In this document: positions 43,850-53,801 of the stretch, in pieces
Numbering within the stretch: position 1 is the first letter of the stretch
How the letters are laid out: every line of letters starts with the position of its first letter
Assembly: GCA_028710605.1 (NCBI GenBank)
Contig: JAQTTU010000004.1
Location: 163,885-227,884, forward strand
DNA: 64,000 nt
Origin: Sideroxydans sp.
Lineage (GTDB): Bacteria > Pseudomonadota > Gammaproteobacteria > Burkholderiales > Gallionellaceae
Direction: 5' to 3'
The notes under the pieces: model-generated
What the model was told of the DNA's origin: nothing
The model's database searches: none
What the model saw: only the letters and a program-made list of their open reading frames with translations
Translations under genes and position numbers: made by a program

Positions 43850-44428
43850 AGTCCCTCCTTTTGTTTACCAGATTTGGTTTCCTTTAGCCGCCCAACAGTT
43901 ATTCACCAGACCTTCCAGTCTGTACTATTAAAAATAATGCGGAATTCATATTTTCAATATGCGGTTGATTCATTGAAGTTACCAAAATTTATTATTCCAC
44001 ACATGCATAATAGTACAGGCGGAGGAGAGCGTCTCCTTTTGGCACATTGCAGTAGCTCGAGTAGCGAAATTGCCTTCGTTAAAGCTGCCGTTCGCGAAGG
44101 GTTGTTCAGGCCGAATTACTGACAATCCGCCATTCCCTCGTTCTATCGTTTGGTAGGCCTCGCAAGCTGCGATATTCATTGTTCATCATGCCCTGTGCGG
44201 CGAGCAATTCGGCTGCAATACAATGTTTACCTGCTTGTAGATGCCCTATTGACGGGCATCTACAAGGCATTCGCTGCGCGACCCGCGTTCCTTTTTCGAG
44301 AAACAGGCCACTTGGGAATACAATGCGCGTCGGCGTAAATGTAACGTGCATTGGTAATATGAAAAACCGAAAATGTTGACCGACTGCGCGATGCAACGCA
44401 TAGCCTAGATGCTTACAGGAAGATCATT
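43850..44428. other. Gap with an R1-derived repeat upstream of the lipase
   Basis: At 44235-44265 a perfect 12-bp inverted repeat (TTGTAGATGCCC with loop TATTGAC) occurs, followed by about 75 bp that is also found after the lipase gene (45803-45910). No credible gene was found; a 100-codon frame at 43820-44122 overlaps the phosphatase start and has no features. Confidence 0.65.
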
Positions 44429-45793
44429 ATGAAACCAACCCTGCTGTATCCGGCAGTTGTTTTGACGCTGATTTTTATAACCGGTTGTGTGACATCGGGA
44501 GCTACCATGAAACGGAATATCGCGGCAGACCGCCAGTTTTTGAGCGGTGATTTATCCAACAAAGGTTACAAGCAAATCGAGGCGAGTCAGTTCATTGAAT
44601 TTTGCGTTGAGCTGGATAGTCAGGATGATCGGATGCCCAGTTCCAGAACGCCGACGCATGACCCGGACAGCCCCAACTATCATCCGCAGATCAATCCGGC
44701 GCTGTGGAATCCGGTTCCGGTTTTTGATAGCCGCGAGATGGTCGCCAAGGATGTGTTGAAATTCATGTCCACCGGCGAGACCGAAGAGAACAAAGGCTGG
44801 GTAAAGTTGTATCGCGAAATTATCGGGCGGGCAACAAACAAAGAGCGCGCGGCGTGGAAGAGCTGGCAGGATGTCTTCGCAAACCCGGAATTCAATGGCT
44901 TTGGACCGTATCAGGGCGCATGGCTGTTGTATGAGGGGCGCAACGAAAATGCGGGGTCTTACGCCATCGCAATACGCGGCACGGTCATGTCATCCAGCCC
45001 CAGCGTGACCGAAGATGCGCTATTCCATCCGGTGGTTGCCACTCATTTTCTCAATCCGCATGTGTCATTCGCCAGCTTCAACGGCGCATCGCTGCATAGC
45101 GGCTTCGCCCACGCCACGTTCTCGCTGTTGCTGGATGATAAATACGGAATCCTGCGCGCATTGAGTGACAAACATATTCCGCCCGATGCGCCGCTGTTTA
45201 TTGTCGGCCACAGTCAGGGCGCATCCATGACGACGCTGACGCATGCGTTTTTTCACTACGCGATGAAGAACGCGACCGCCACCAGCGATCCGTTCAGGTT
45301 GTACGGCAAGAACTTCAAATTGAAATCGTACGGGTTTGCCCAACCCAAGCCGGGCAACTACGAATTCGCGGCGGATTTTGCCAGCATCACGCAGGGCGCG
45401 GACAACGCAATCGTCATCAACAACGACATCGACGTGGTTCCGCAAGTGCCGCTGACTTTGCAGGACTTGGGCGACCTGGATGGCGACCTGCCAAAAACCA
45501 CGCTGCCGGTTAAATTGTTCCACTATGTCGCCGGCGTTGGCAGCGGATTGCATGGCTTGGTCGGCCGCATCGCCGAACCGTTTGTGAGAAAGTCGGATGC
45601 CCACTACGGCTACTATTTCCACTACGACGAACTCGGCAAGATAGGCGAAACAGACATCGTGGGCTCATCGTGGAATTTCACTCCGGCAGGCCGCGTCATG
45701 CTGGTGTATGGCGCTCCCGGCAACACAAGCGATGAATTTTTACAGCATCACGCATGGTCGTACCGGAATCTCATCAGGCAACAGCTTCCATGA
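44429..45793 (+). CDS. Lipoprotein lipase, class 3 alpha/beta hydrolase
   Basis: This 454-residue protein has a lipoprotein signal peptide with lipobox ITGC (about 18-21) and the lipase nucleophile elbow FIVGHSQGASMTTLTHAFF near residue 262. The late NDIDVVPQVP segment resembles the Asp-containing loop of class 3 lipases, and a His in HYGYYFHYDE may complete the triad. A GGAAG ribosome site precedes the ATG. Its substrate (lipid, ester or polyester) is unknown. It is flanked on both sides by copies of the same 110-bp repeat. Confidence 0.82.
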   Translation: MKPTLLYPAVVLTLIFITGCVTSGATMKRNIAADRQFLSGDLSNKGYKQIEASQFIEFCVELDSQDDRMPSSRTPTHDPDSPNYHPQINPALWNPVPVFDSREMVAKDVLKFMSTGETEENKGWVKLYREIIGRATNKERAAWKSWQDVFANPEFNGFGPYQGAWLLYEGRNENAGSYAIAIRGTVMSSSPSVTEDALFHPVVATHFLNPHVSFASFNGASLHSGFAHATFSLLLDDKYGILRALSDKHIPPDAPLFIVGHSQGASMTTLTHAFFHYAMKNATATSDPFRLYGKNFKLKSYGFAQPKPGNYEFAADFASITQGADNAIVINNDIDVVPQVPLTLQDLGDLDGDLPKTTLPVKLFHYVAGVGSGLHGLVGRIAEPFVRKSDAHYGYYFHYDELGKIGETDIVGSSWNFTPAGRVMLVYGAPGNTSDEFLQHHAWSYRNLIRQQLP

Positions 45794-45802
45794 TGCACCT
45801 GC

Positions 45803-46071
45803 TTGTAGATGCCCTATTGACGGGCATCTACAAGGCATTCGTCGCACCAGCCCGCATTCCGCTTTCGGGAAACTGCCCGCATGGGAATACAATGCGCGGC
45901 AACGTAAACATTCAACCTAAAAACTCAGTTAGCCACAGAGAACACAGAGAACACAGAGATCACAGAGGAGAAACAAACGGCCACCACAAAATTGCGCTTC
46001 ACCTTTTGGGTGAGCCAGCAAATCAAAGGACAACCGTTTCTTTCTCTGTGTCCTCTGTGGTCTCTGTGGCT
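45803..46071. repeat. Two adjacent intergenic repeats (R1-derived and R6)
   Basis: 45803-45910 repeats the element found at 44235-44342, including the perfect inverted repeat TTGTAGATGCCC/GGGCATCTACAA. 45931-46071 is an R6 element whose ends read AGCCACAGAGAACACAGAG and CTCTGTGGTCTCTGTGGCT. A second R6 copy lies at 52935-53066. Confidence 0.82.
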
Positions 46072-46100
46072 TGATTTAGAATTCTTGGTTCAACCCAGAG

Positions 46101-48278
46101 GTGAATTTGAAAGCCGGAAGAAATGATCCCTGCCCTTGCGGCAGCGGGAAAAAATTGAAGAAATGCTGCGGCGATAAATTCGAGCAGCGCACGCCATCTG
46201 CGGCAAAGATGACACCGCCGTCGGCGGCGGAAATCAATCAGCTCGTCGCCCTGTTCAACACGGGACGTTTGGCTGAAATGGAAAATCTCGCGCAGTTGCT
46301 GCTGCGGCAATTTCCCGATGAAGGTTTTATCTGGCGCATGCTGGGCGTGGCGCAACTGGCGCAGGGCAAGGATGCGCTGCATGCTGCGCAGCGCGCTTGC
46401 GTGCTGCTACCCAAAGATGCGGATGCGCACTACAACTTCGGCATCGCGCAACAGCGATGTGGAAGAGTGAATGAGGCGGTGACCAGTTATCGCCGCGCGC
46501 TGGAACTCAGGCCGGATTTTATCTGGGCGCATCTCAATCTCGGCAATGCGCGGCAAGACCTGGGGCAAATGGAAGAGGCGCTGGTGTGTTATCGCCGCGC
46601 GCTGGCGCTGCAACCCGATCTCGCCGAGGCGCATTTCAACATGGGCAATGCCTTGAAGGCGCTGGCGCGTTTGGACGAGGCCGTGGCGAGTTACCGCATG
46701 GCGCTCAAGCTCAAGGCGGATCATCCCGAAGCGCTGTGCAATCTGGGCATCGCTTTGCAGAACCGGGGGCAGCTCGCCGAGGCGGTGGCGAGTTATCGTG
46801 CAGCGATCAAGATCAGGCCGACTTACGCCGAAGCGTATTCCAATCTGGGCGTTGCGCTGCAAGAGATGAGGCAATTCGGCGAGGCGGAATCCAGCCTGCG
46901 CCGCGCGCTCGAACTGAAGCCGGATGTCGCCGAGTCGCACAGCAATCTGGGCAATGTGCTGAAGGATGTGTGGCGGCTGGATGAAGCGCAGGCGTGTTAC
47001 CGCCGCGCGCTGCAAATCAAGCCCGACAATGCCGCAACGTTGAGCAACCTGCTGTTCGTGCTTTCCTATTCGCTGGCGCATTCCTCGCAGGAATATCAAG
47101 CGGAAACGCGCCGTTATGCCAGCACCGTCAGCGCGCTGGCACGCAAACCCTACACTACATGGGAGCATCCTGCCCGCCCAGAACGACTGCGGGTCGGCAT
47201 GGTGTCGGGCGATTTGCACAACCATCCGGTGGGATATTTTCTGGAGGGATTACTGCACCACATCGACCCGCAGCGCATTCAACTTTTCGCCTATCCGACC
47301 AGCAGTAACGAAGATGCGCTGACCGCACGCATCCGCCCGCGCTTTGCCGGATGGCGGCCGCTTTACGGCAAGCGCGACGAAGAAGCGGCGGCATTAATCC
47401 ACGCCGATGGCTTGCACGTGCTGCTCGATCTATCGGGCCATACCAGCGGCAACCGCCTGCCCGTTTTCGCGTGGAAACCCGCGCCGGTGCAGGCCAGTTG
47501 GCTGGGCTATTTCGCCACCACAGGCATGCCGGAAATGGATTTCCTGCTCGCGGACAAAGTGGGCGTACCGCCGGAAGACCAAGGGCAATTCAGCGAAACG
47601 ATTTGCTATTTGCCCGACACGCGCCTGTGTTTTACGCCGCCCGAAAATGCGCCGCCGGTTGCGGCTTTGCCCGCGTTGAGCAATGGCGCAATCACCATCG
47701 GCTGTTTCCAGAATCTGACCAAACTGGGCGATGACGTGCTGGCGTTGTGGGGCGAAATTTTTGTGGCATTGCCCACTGCCCGGCTGCGCATGCAATGCAA
47801 ACAACTGGGCGAAACCGAGCTGCAAGAGCAAATGCTGCAACGGCTGCAACGCCACGGCATCGCGGCAGACCGCGTGCAATTGCTGGGCTCCGTGTCGCGC
47901 CAAGAATATCTCGCCGCGCACGGCGAGGTGGATTTCATTCTCGACACATTCCCCTATCCCGGTGGGACAACAACCTGCGAAGCCTTGTGGATGGGCGTGC
48001 CGACCCTGACGCTGGCGGGCGAGAACATGCTGGCGAGACAAGGAGCCAGCCTGCTGCACGCCGCCGGACTGGATAACTGGATCGCGGCCAGCAAGCCAGA
48101 CTACGTCTCGCGCGCAATTCATTTCGGCAACGACCTGCCCGCGCTGGCGAAATTGCGGCAGAACCTGCGTGTGCAGGTGCAAGCATCGCCCGTGTTCGAT
48201 GCCGAACGCTTCGCCCGCAACTTTGAGAATGCGCTGTGGGAAATGAGTGGGATGGTTGAGAGAGATCCGACTGACTGA
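46101..48278 (+). CDS. SEC-C motif + TPR + GT41 (O-GlcNAc transferase-like) fusion
   Basis: The 725-residue protein starts with a SEC-C zinc motif ([19 protein letters not shown], about 6-24), followed by about seven TPR units (80-320; for example [28 protein letters not shown]) and a SPINDLY/GT41-type domain (about 365-715) with [36 protein letters not shown] and [22 protein letters not shown]41 enzymes transfer a sugar from a UDP-sugar to protein Ser/Thr. The start is GTG at 46101, directly after the R6 repeat; a TTG two codons later is also possible. The target is unknown. Confidence 0.85.
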   Translation: MNLKAGRNDPCPCGSGKKLKKCCGDKFEQRTPSAAKMTPPSAAEINQLVALFNTGRLAEMENLAQLLLRQFPDEGFIWRMLGVAQLAQGKDALHAAQRACVLLPKDADAHYNFGIAQQRCGRVNEAVTSYRRALELRPDFIWAHLNLGNARQDLGQMEEALVCYRRALALQPDLAEAHFNMGNALKALARLDEAVASYRMALKLKADHPEALCNLGIALQNRGQLAEAVASYRAAIKIRPTYAEAYSNLGVALQEMRQFGEAESSLRRALELKPDVAESHSNLGNVLKDVWRLDEAQACYRRALQIKPDNAATLSNLLFVLSYSLAHSSQEYQAETRRYASTVSALARKPYTTWEHPARPERLRVGMVSGDLHNHPVGYFLEGLLHHIDPQRIQLFAYPTSSNEDALTARIRPRFAGWRPLYGKRDEEAAALIHADGLHVLLDLSGHTSGNRLPVFAWKPAPVQASWLGYFATTGMPEMDFLLADKVGVPPEDQGQFSETICYLPDTRLCFTPPENAPPVAALPALSNGAITIGCFQNLTKLGDDVLALWGEIFVALPTARLRMQCKQLGETELQEQMLQRLQRHGIAADRVQLLGSVSRQEYLAAHGEVDFILDTFPYPGGTTTCEALWMGVPTLTLAGENMLARQGASLLHAAGLDNWIAASKPDYVSRAIHFGNDLPALAKLRQNLRVQVQASPVFDAERFARNFENALWEMSGMVERDPTD

Positions 48279-48294
48279 AAAATACCGCAGTGCT

Positions 48295-48415
48295 TGTAGG
48301 TGCGAATTCATTCGCACATAGCTCAATGCTCGTGCGAATGAATTCGCACCTACACTCGCTGTGTAGTTTGTAGGTCGGGCTTCAGCCCGACATATCGGGC
48401 TGAAGCCCGACCTAC
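48295..48415. repeat. Two palindromic repeats, R3 and R2
   Basis: 48295-48354 (R3) has ends TGTAGGTGCGAATTCATTCG and CGAATGAATTCGCACCTACA. 48370-48415 (R2) has ends GTAGGTCGGGCTTCAGCCCG and CGGGCTGAAGCCCGACCTAC. They fill the gap between the GT41 gene and the next gene. Confidence 0.85.
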
Positions 48416-48458
48416 GTTCAAATGAATAATCTGCGTTCAACTTTGATGAGGAGCAAGC

Positions 48459-48959
48459 ATGCCCTTCACCCCATTCCACTTCGGCCCCGGCGTAGCCATT
48501 CACAGTGTCGCCCCCAAGCGCGTGAGCTTTCTGGCTTTCTGCGTGGCGAATGTGCTGATCGATGTCGAACCGCTGTATTACATGCTGACCGACAGCATGC
48601 CGCTGCACCGTTTTTTTCATACCGCCATCGGCGCGACGCTGGTCGCTATCGCCACCGTTTTGCTGTTTGCCGCCTACCGCTGGTTTACGGAAAGCACTTG
48701 GATGCCGGACATTTTCGAGCGGCGCACACCAGAATTTTCCGCTGTGGTTGCCGGTGCGGTGTTGGGCACTTACTCCCATATTTTGCTGGACAGCATGATG
48801 CACAGCGACGCGCATCCGTTCGCCCCGTTCAGCGATGCCAATCCGTTGCTGAACTTGGTGTCGTATGACGCGCTGCACTGGGCATGCGCGATCTCGGGCA
48901 TACTGGGCATAGCCGTGTTGGCTATCCGTCGTTTCATTTTAAGAAAACACGAGGCGTAG
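48459..48959 (+). CDS. Inner-membrane metal-dependent hydrolase-like protein (YdjM/DUF457-type)
   Basis: This 166-residue protein has four hydrophobic helices and conserved His/Asp positions typical of the membrane-bound YdjM-like family: TPFHFGPG near the start, [15 protein letters not shown] and [17 protein letters not shown] good GAGGAG site precedes the ATG. The last codon is followed by a stop (TAG) supplied by the R2 repeat at 48956-49030, so the original gene end may have been different. The function is unknown. Confidence 0.72.
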   Translation: MPFTPFHFGPGVAIHSVAPKRVSFLAFCVANVLIDVEPLYYMLTDSMPLHRFFHTAIGATLVAIATVLLFAAYRWFTESTWMPDIFERRTPEFSAVVAGAVLGTYSHILLDSMMHSDAHPFAPFSDANPLLNLVSYDALHWACAISGILGIAVLAIRRFILRKHEA

Positions 48960-49030
48960 GTCGGGCTTTAGCCCGACGTGTCGGGTTGCCCCGCAGGGGT
49001 TCTTGCCCCCTTGGGGGAAACCCGACCTAC
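48956..49030. repeat. R2 repeat with a nested hairpin insert, overlapping a stop codon
   Basis: The ends GTAGGTCGGGCTTTAGCCCG and AACCCGACCTAC are inverted; inside is an extra G/C-rich hairpin (CCCCGCAGGGG and CCCCCTTGGGGG). The repeat provides the stop codon of the upstream gene at 48957-48959. Confidence 0.8.
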
Positions 49031-49077
49031 ATTCAAAAGATTTTTCGGATCGATTGCACACACCGCAGGAGGGCATC

Positions 49078-50472
49078 ATGACCACCAGAACAGAACACGA
49101 TTCGTTCGGCGACATCGAAGTTCCCGCCGCGCGCTTGTGGGGCGCGCAGACGCAGCGCTCGTTGCACTTCTTTCACATCTCCACGGAAAAAATGCCGGAC
49201 GAAATCATCGCGGCGCTGGCGCAAGTGAAACGCGCCGCCGCCGTGGCCAACCTCAGCTTGGGATTATTGAACGAGGAAAAAGCCACGGCCATCGTGCTGG
49301 CGGCGGATGAAGTGCTGGACGGTCAGCATGCGCAGGAATTCGTGTTGTCGGTTTGGCAGACCGGCTCGGGCACGCAGAGCAATATGAACATGAACGAAGT
49401 GATTGCCAATCGCGCTTCGGAATTGCTGGGCGGCGAGCGCGGTTTCAATCGCTTGATTCATGCCAACGACGAAGTCAATCTCGGCCAGTCGTCGAATGAT
49501 ATTTTCCCGACCGCGATGCACTTCGCGGCGGTCGGTGCGATCACCCATCAACTGCTGCCGTCGCTGCGCACGCTGCGCGCCACGCTGCAACAAAAATCCG
49601 CAGCCTTCGCAGACATCATCAAGATCGGCCGCACGCATTTGCAGGATGCCACGCCGCTGACATTGGGACAGGAATTCTCCGGTTACGTCGCGCAACTGCA
49701 ACATGCGGAAGCGGCGATCAACGCCACGCTGCCCGCGCTGCACCGGCTTGCGGTGGGCGGCACGGCGGTCGGCACGGGGCTGAACACCCGCGCACAATTT
49801 GGCAGTCGCGTCGCCAGCGAACTGTCGCGCCGCAGCGGCCTGCCGTTCAAAACTGCCGACAACAAATTCGCCGCGTTGGCCGCGAACGACGAGTTGGTCG
49901 CGGCGCACGGCGCGCTGAAAACGCTGTCCACTGTGCTGATGAAAATCGCCAACGACGTGCGCTGGCTGGCTTCCGGCCCGCGCTCCGGCCTGGGCGAAAT
50001 CAGCATCCCGGAAAACGAACCGGGCAGCTCCATCATGCCGGGCAAGGTCAACCCGACCCAGTGCGAAGCGTTGACCATGCTGTGCTGCCAAGTGTTCGGC
50101 AACGATGTCGCCATCAACATCGGCGGCGCGTCCGGCAACTTTGAACTGAATGTTTACCGCCCGCTGATCGCGCACAACTTCATGCAAAGCGTGCGATTAC
50201 TGGCCGACGGCATGGCGAGCTTCGAGCAACATTGCGTGCGCGGCATAGAGGCGAACCACGCGCGCATTGCCGAACTGCTGGAACGCTCGCTAATGCTGGT
50301 CACCGCCCTCACCCCCCACCTCGGCTACGACCGCGCCGCCGAAATCGCCAAGCGCGCGCAGCATGAAGGATGCACGCTGAAGGAAGCGGCGCTGGCGTTG
50401 GGGTATGTCACAGAGGAAGAGTTTGGGCGCTGGGTGAACGCGGAGGAGATGGTGCATCCGCGTGCGGAATAA
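49078..50472 (+). CDS. fumC: Class II fumarate hydratase
   Basis: This 464-residue fumarase has [57 protein letters not shown] and the signature [19 protein letters not shown]. It interconverts fumarate and malate in the TCA cycle without an Fe-S cluster. The ATG at 49078 follows GCAGGAGG; the frame is open further upstream. It lies far from frdAB (about 37 kb) and is not in an obvious operon, but it would supply or use the same fumarate pool. Confidence 0.95.
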   Translation: MTTRTEHDSFGDIEVPAARLWGAQTQRSLHFFHISTEKMPDEIIAALAQVKRAAAVANLSLGLLNEEKATAIVLAADEVLDGQHAQEFVLSVWQTGSGTQSNMNMNEVIANRASELLGGERGFNRLIHANDEVNLGQSSNDIFPTAMHFAAVGAITHQLLPSLRTLRATLQQKSAAFADIIKIGRTHLQDATPLTLGQEFSGYVAQLQHAEAAINATLPALHRLAVGGTAVGTGLNTRAQFGSRVASELSRRSGLPFKTADNKFAALAANDELVAAHGALKTLSTVLMKIANDVRWLASGPRSGLGEISIPENEPGSSIMPGKVNPTQCEALTMLCCQVFGNDVAINIGGASGNFELNVYRPLIAHNFMQSVRLLADGMASFEQHCVRGIEANHARIAELLERSLMLVTALTPHLGYDRAAEIAKRAQHEGCTLKEAALALGYVTEEEFGRWVNAEEMVHPRAE

Positions 50473-51226
50473 ACCAAAAACATGTTTGCCCGCAGATTAC
50501 GCAGATTAACCGTTGATTAAACAACTGGCGCAAGTCAGGTTAGCGCTGCGTAACCCGACGGAACTGTAATAGCGGGGGTTGTAGGTGCGAATTCATTCGC
50601 ACGCTCGACAAGCTATGTGCGAATGAATTCGCACCTACGAAGACGGCGCAGCGCTATAAAGTAGCAGCGAATTCATCTATTGTTTCAAGGGAAATAATTT
50701 GCATGACCAACCTCATGGGAACGCCCGTCAATAGGCGATCTGCGTGATGCGCTTGATGGAGAGTGGCGTATTCATTGGCTTGCGGGCAAGGTTAGGTTTC
50801 CAGCAAGTTTCCACAGAAAATATTTTGCGATCAGATGAAATATCCCCAGCAATTTCATCCTCAAAATCCTGAACTGGGCGACAGCTCTGCTTGGTATAGC
50901 GGAAGTTATTCCATTTTCATTTCAAGACTTGATTAACTCCCTTCTCCCGCAGGCGGGAGAAGGGTCGGGGATGAGGGTCTGTGCGCTGCAACCAACTTGG
51001 CGAATACTCAAAGACCCTCACCCTAACCCTCTCCCGCCTGCGGGAGAGGGAACTGATAGCAGAAGGAATTTATTTTCACTCTTGATTTGGAAATGGAATT
51101 AATACTGCAAAAGTATGAAGGGGTATTGACGACCCGAGGCGGGCATAGCTTTGAGAATAAATCCGTCAGCGTGTCTGTCGTTTTCTAACCCGTTGCCGCC
51201 CGTGGCGACTTCCCGAAACCGGACAT
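50473..51226. repeat. Gene-free stretch of several palindromic repeats
   Basis: No gene is found in these 754 bp. Elements in order: a half-copy of the CGCAGATTACGCAGATTA family at about 50490; an R3 palindrome 50581-50638; an R1 copy 50722-50791; and a variant R5 element 50937-51050 with hairpins TCTCCCGCAGGCGGGAGA and CTCCCGCCTGCGGGAG at its ends. The remaining 175 bp show nothing recognisable. Confidence 0.75.
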
Positions 51227-51628
51227 TCAGCGGTCTGGGAATAACTCACCCCACCCATCGCAGTTATCTGCAACGCAATCAAATAGTTTTGTGTCTCGTG
51301 CGTCGCACAAACCTCCAAGATTATCTTTCAGGAAGCGACAGTCGGTGAAGACGCATTCCACAAATCGGCAGTCAGCAAATGATGCGCCGCGAAATGTGCA
51401 ACGTTCAAACTTGCAATTGAAAAACAATGCCAAGGTGAACAGACTCCAGTAGAAATCAATATTGCGAAACTCACAGGTCAGGAATACACCATCAGAACCA
51501 TCGCCATCTAGGTCAGCCGATTCAAAAGAACAAAACCGAAACACGGAATCACGTGAAGCTAGAGCATCCCTAACCTCTGCGGTTTTCTCGAACTTCTCGC
51601 TCTGGAACAACTCATTATCGTCCGGCAT
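51227..51628 (-). CDS. Pentapeptide-repeat protein
   Basis: This 133-residue protein has about eight degenerate A(D/N)LXX-type units (FCSFESADL, FLTCEFRNIDF, FFNCKFERCTFRGASFADCRFVECVFTDCRF) expected to form a right-handed quadrilateral beta helix. Cys and Phe are common at the central positions. Such proteins can mimic DNA or bind partners; function cannot be stated here. An AGGGAA site precedes the ATG. Confidence 0.75.
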   Translation of the reverse strand: MPDDNELFQSEKFEKTAEVRDALASRDSVFRFCSFESADLDGDGSDGVFLTCEFRNIDFYWSLFTLALFFNCKFERCTFRGASFADCRFVECVFTDCRFLKDNLGGLCDARDTKLFDCVADNCDGWGELFPDR

Positions 51629-51805
51629 GTATTTCCCTAAAATTCATAACCGCTCAGAATGACTCCTATTGGCCGATCTACGACATTAGCATCGCATAGT
51701 TACACGCAGTTTGAAAGGCTGCAATTGGCACACGCTGACTGTAGAGCCAGGCAATCTCACCTTCCGAATTGAGTCTGCTTACGCCCGTGTTACCGCCAGT
51801 CGAAA

Positions 51806-52051
51806 TTATCGCTTCCCGCGATACGCCATCTTCATATACGCATCGCCTTTCTCCAGTTCATCCAGCATTTGCTCCAAGCGTTTCTGTTGCGTGGCGGGAA
51901 GTTTGGCGCGGGTGATCCAGCCGATGTAGTCGTTGCGCTGGTATGGCGGGCGGGCATCGTAGGCTTGCGTCAGGTTCTTCGCCGCCAATGCGTCGCGGAT
52001 GAATGGGGGCATGGGGTAGCGCTCGCGTTTGGTGCGGATTGTTTTTTCCAT
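51806..52051 (-). CDS. YdeI/OmdA-like small protein
   Basis: This 81-residue protein begins MEKTIRTKRERYPMPPFIRDAL and contains RPPYQRNDYIGWITRAKLPATQQKRLEQMLDEL, the C-terminal pattern of the YdeI/OmdA (bacteriocin-protection) family. The ATG at 52051 is chosen because AGGAGG lies five bases upstream; the frame is open to 52066. Full-length family members are about 190 residues, so this is a short form with only the C-terminal region. Role unknown. Confidence 0.7.
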   Translation of the reverse strand: MEKTIRTKRERYPMPPFIRDALAAKNLTQAYDARPPYQRNDYIGWITRAKLPATQQKRLEQMLDELEKGDAYMKMAYRGKR

Positions 52052-52091
52052 CACATCCTCCTTCAATCCAATTCATACATTTTCAGAATTT

Positions 52092-52203
52092 CGTCATTCC
52101 GGCGCAGGCCGGAATCCAGTTATTAAAAAAATCCCGCGAAGCGGAACAAAACCAAACTGCATTTTGATAAATGCGCTGGATTCCGGCCTACGCCGGAATG
52201 ACG
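52092..52203. repeat. Intergenic R4 repeat
   Basis: The ends CGTCATTCCGGCGCAGGCCG and CGGCCTACGCCGGAATGACG are inverted. It lies directly after the WYL regulator gene stop and is very close in sequence to the copy translated within cusB. Confidence 0.88.
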
Positions 52204-52211
52204 GGCTAAAT

Positions 52212-52910
52212 TCATGCCGGTTTCTGCTCGTCCTCCACGCCGATAATCCGCGTCAAATAATGTTCCAGATTGCGTTCGGCGTGCTGTGGATAATGCTCGG
52301 GCAGCAGCACGATGTCTTGTATGCGGTCGAAGCGGAAGTTGCGATATTCGTTGCGCAATTCGCACCACGCGAGCAGCGTCCAGTGATCGCCCCATCCCAC
52401 CATGCCCAGCGGCCACAGGCTGCGCGTGGAGTCTTTGCCGTTCATATCGCGGTAGGCGATGGAGACTTTCTGCCGCGCTTCGCAGGCTTTGCGCAGCAGG
52501 CGGTGGATGCCGCTTTCGGAGCGTTCGTAAACGGGAATGCGATAGGGCAAACGCGATACGCCGATCAGCATTTGCGGTGTGAGCGCGGCGAGAATTTTTG
52601 CTTCCGCTTGTTTCGCGGCTTGCGCCAAGTCGGGATCGGTCCACGCTTGCACCATGCGGCTGCCGACCAATAACGCGGTGACTTCTTCCGCTCGAAACAT
52701 CAGCGGCGGCAGATCGAAACCCGCGCGCAAACGGTAGCCCACGCCCGCCTCGCCGTCGATGGGTACGCCGGAAAGAATCAGCGCTTGAATGTCGCGATAG
52801 ACGGTGCGCACCGCCACGCCCAGTTCTTCGGCCAACGCTTGTCCGGTCATCGCCGTGCGACGGCCTTGCAGCAGCGTAACCAGTTTGAACAGGCGTTCGG
52901 ATTTGCGCAT
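52212..52910 (-). CDS. HTH/WYL-domain transcriptional regulator (YafY-like)
   Basis: This 232-residue protein has an N-terminal helix-turn-helix (RLFKLVTLLQGRRTAMTGQALAEELGVAVRTVYRDIQAL) and a WYL domain (QKVSIAYRDMNGKDSTRSLWPLGMVGWGDHWTLLAWCELRNEYRNFRFDRI). WYL proteins often sense nucleic acids or ligands and regulate stress or defence genes. It stands upstream, on the same strand, of the YdeI-like gene. The target is unknown. Confidence 0.87.
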   Translation of the reverse strand: MRKSERLFKLVTLLQGRRTAMTGQALAEELGVAVRTVYRDIQALILSGVPIDGEAGVGYRLRAGFDLPPLMFRAEEVTALLVGSRMVQAWTDPDLAQAAKQAEAKILAALTPQMLIGVSRLPYRIPVYERSESGIHRLLRKACEARQKVSIAYRDMNGKDSTRSLWPLGMVGWGDHWTLLAWCELRNEYRNFRFDRIQDIVLLPEHYPQHAERNLEHYLTRIIGVEDEQKPA

Positions 52911-52934
52911 GGATTTACCCTTAAAAACTTATTT

Positions 52935-53066
52935 AGCCACAGAGGACACAGAGACCACAGAGGAAAAACAACCAGTCATCACGAAATTGCATTTTCTTTT
53001 TTGGGTGCGCCAGAAAGTGAAAAATAAACCGCTTCTTTCTCTGTGTTCTCTGTGAACTCTGTGGCT
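52935..53066. repeat. Intergenic R6 repeat
   Basis: The ends AGCCACAGAGGACACAGAG and CTCTGTGAACTCTGTGGCT are inverted, and the middle (AAATTGC, TTTTGGGTG, TTTCTCTGTG) matches the copy at 45931-46071. Confidence 0.85.
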
Positions 53067-53078
53067 AATTTTTTTGGT

Positions 53079-53408
53079 TTATTTCTTGGCTTTTTTCGGC
53101 TTGGGCAGCGGCAACTCGCGCGCCGTGGCCCGCACCAGATCGCACAGCCACTCGCGCTCTTCCCACTGGTCTGCGCTGACCAGCAGATGCGGTTTCGCGC
53201 CGGGATAAGGCGCGCCTTCGATCACGGTTTCAATCAAGCTTTTTCCGGCTGCGGTGGGCTTGAGAAAAAGCTGGTCGTCGCACACCAACCCCACCGGTTT
53301 TCCCGACAGATACAAACAGTATTCGCCGAACATTTTCTTCGTCGAAACTTCACCCGCGCCGGAGAGTTGGTCGAGCAAAAAATCTATGGTGTTTTGAGAG
53401 GTTGCCAT
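53079..53408 (-). CDS. TfoX N-terminal domain protein
   Basis: The 109 residues include the TfoX-N hallmark VSTKKMFGEYCLYLSGKPVGLVCDDQLFLKPT. TfoX proteins regulate competence in some gamma-proteobacteria; single-domain N-terminal proteins are common elsewhere with unknown roles. The C-terminal tail is Lys/Pro-rich (LPLPKPKKAKK). A separate TfoX C-terminal-domain gene lies 1.6 kb away on the same strand (55016-55288). Confidence 0.85.
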   Translation of the reverse strand: MATSQNTIDFLLDQLSGAGEVSTKKMFGEYCLYLSGKPVGLVCDDQLFLKPTAAGKSLIETVIEGAPYPGAKPHLLVSADQWEEREWLCDLVRATARELPLPKPKKAKK

Positions 53409-53431
53409 TTCTTATCCTTTCACCGATGACT

Positions 53432-53791
53432 TCACGCCGTCTTCGCCGCTTTCAGCGCAAGGGCAATGTAATCGCGGACGTGCTTGCGTTCGATGTCCTG
53501 AGTCGTGGCGAGTTTGATATGGCGGCGCAGTTTGCCGTCGCCCTCCAGCACCTTGTGTTTGTCCGGCAACGCTGCCCCGGCGCTGAATTCCAGCGAGACA
53601 TGGTTGGCATACGAAAAGACTCCGCAAAACGGCTTGCTTACGGAAAATAAAAGCCCGCCGTATTTAACCTCCTCGGCAACCGCATCACCAAAACCGAGGA
53701 TCAACTTTCTCAAGGCTTGAACCAGTTTGAAGTGCTCTTCATTCACGAGGCGAATATCTTCGAGAAGTTTGGCGATGCGGTCGGCGGTCAT
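53432..53791 (-). CDS. DUF1801-family protein
   Basis: This 119-residue protein contains EEVKYGGLLFSVSKPFCGVFSYANHVSLEFSAGAALPD and DGKLRRHIKLATTQDIERKHVRDYIALAL, typical of DUF1801 (YdhG-like) proteins. The ATG at 53791 has a GGAG ribosome site and starts the recognisable domain; the frame is open to 53983 inside the neighbouring gene. Function unknown, perhaps iron- or small-molecule-related. Confidence 0.75.
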   Translation of the reverse strand: MTADRIAKLLEDIRLVNEEHFKLVQALRKLILGFGDAVAEEVKYGGLLFSVSKPFCGVFSYANHVSLEFSAGAALPDKHKVLEGDGKLRRHIKLATTQDIERKHVRDYIALALKAAKTA

Positions 53792-53801
53792 TTTCAACTC
53801 C

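Noticed and set aside
43820..44122. A 100-codon plus-strand frame near the phosphatase lipoprotein start
   Set aside because: It starts inside the opposite gene and has no features or ribosome site.
44235..44265. The 12-bp inverted repeats at 44235 and 45803 as intrinsic terminators
   Set aside because: No U run follows the stems, and both are part of a larger dispersed repeat.
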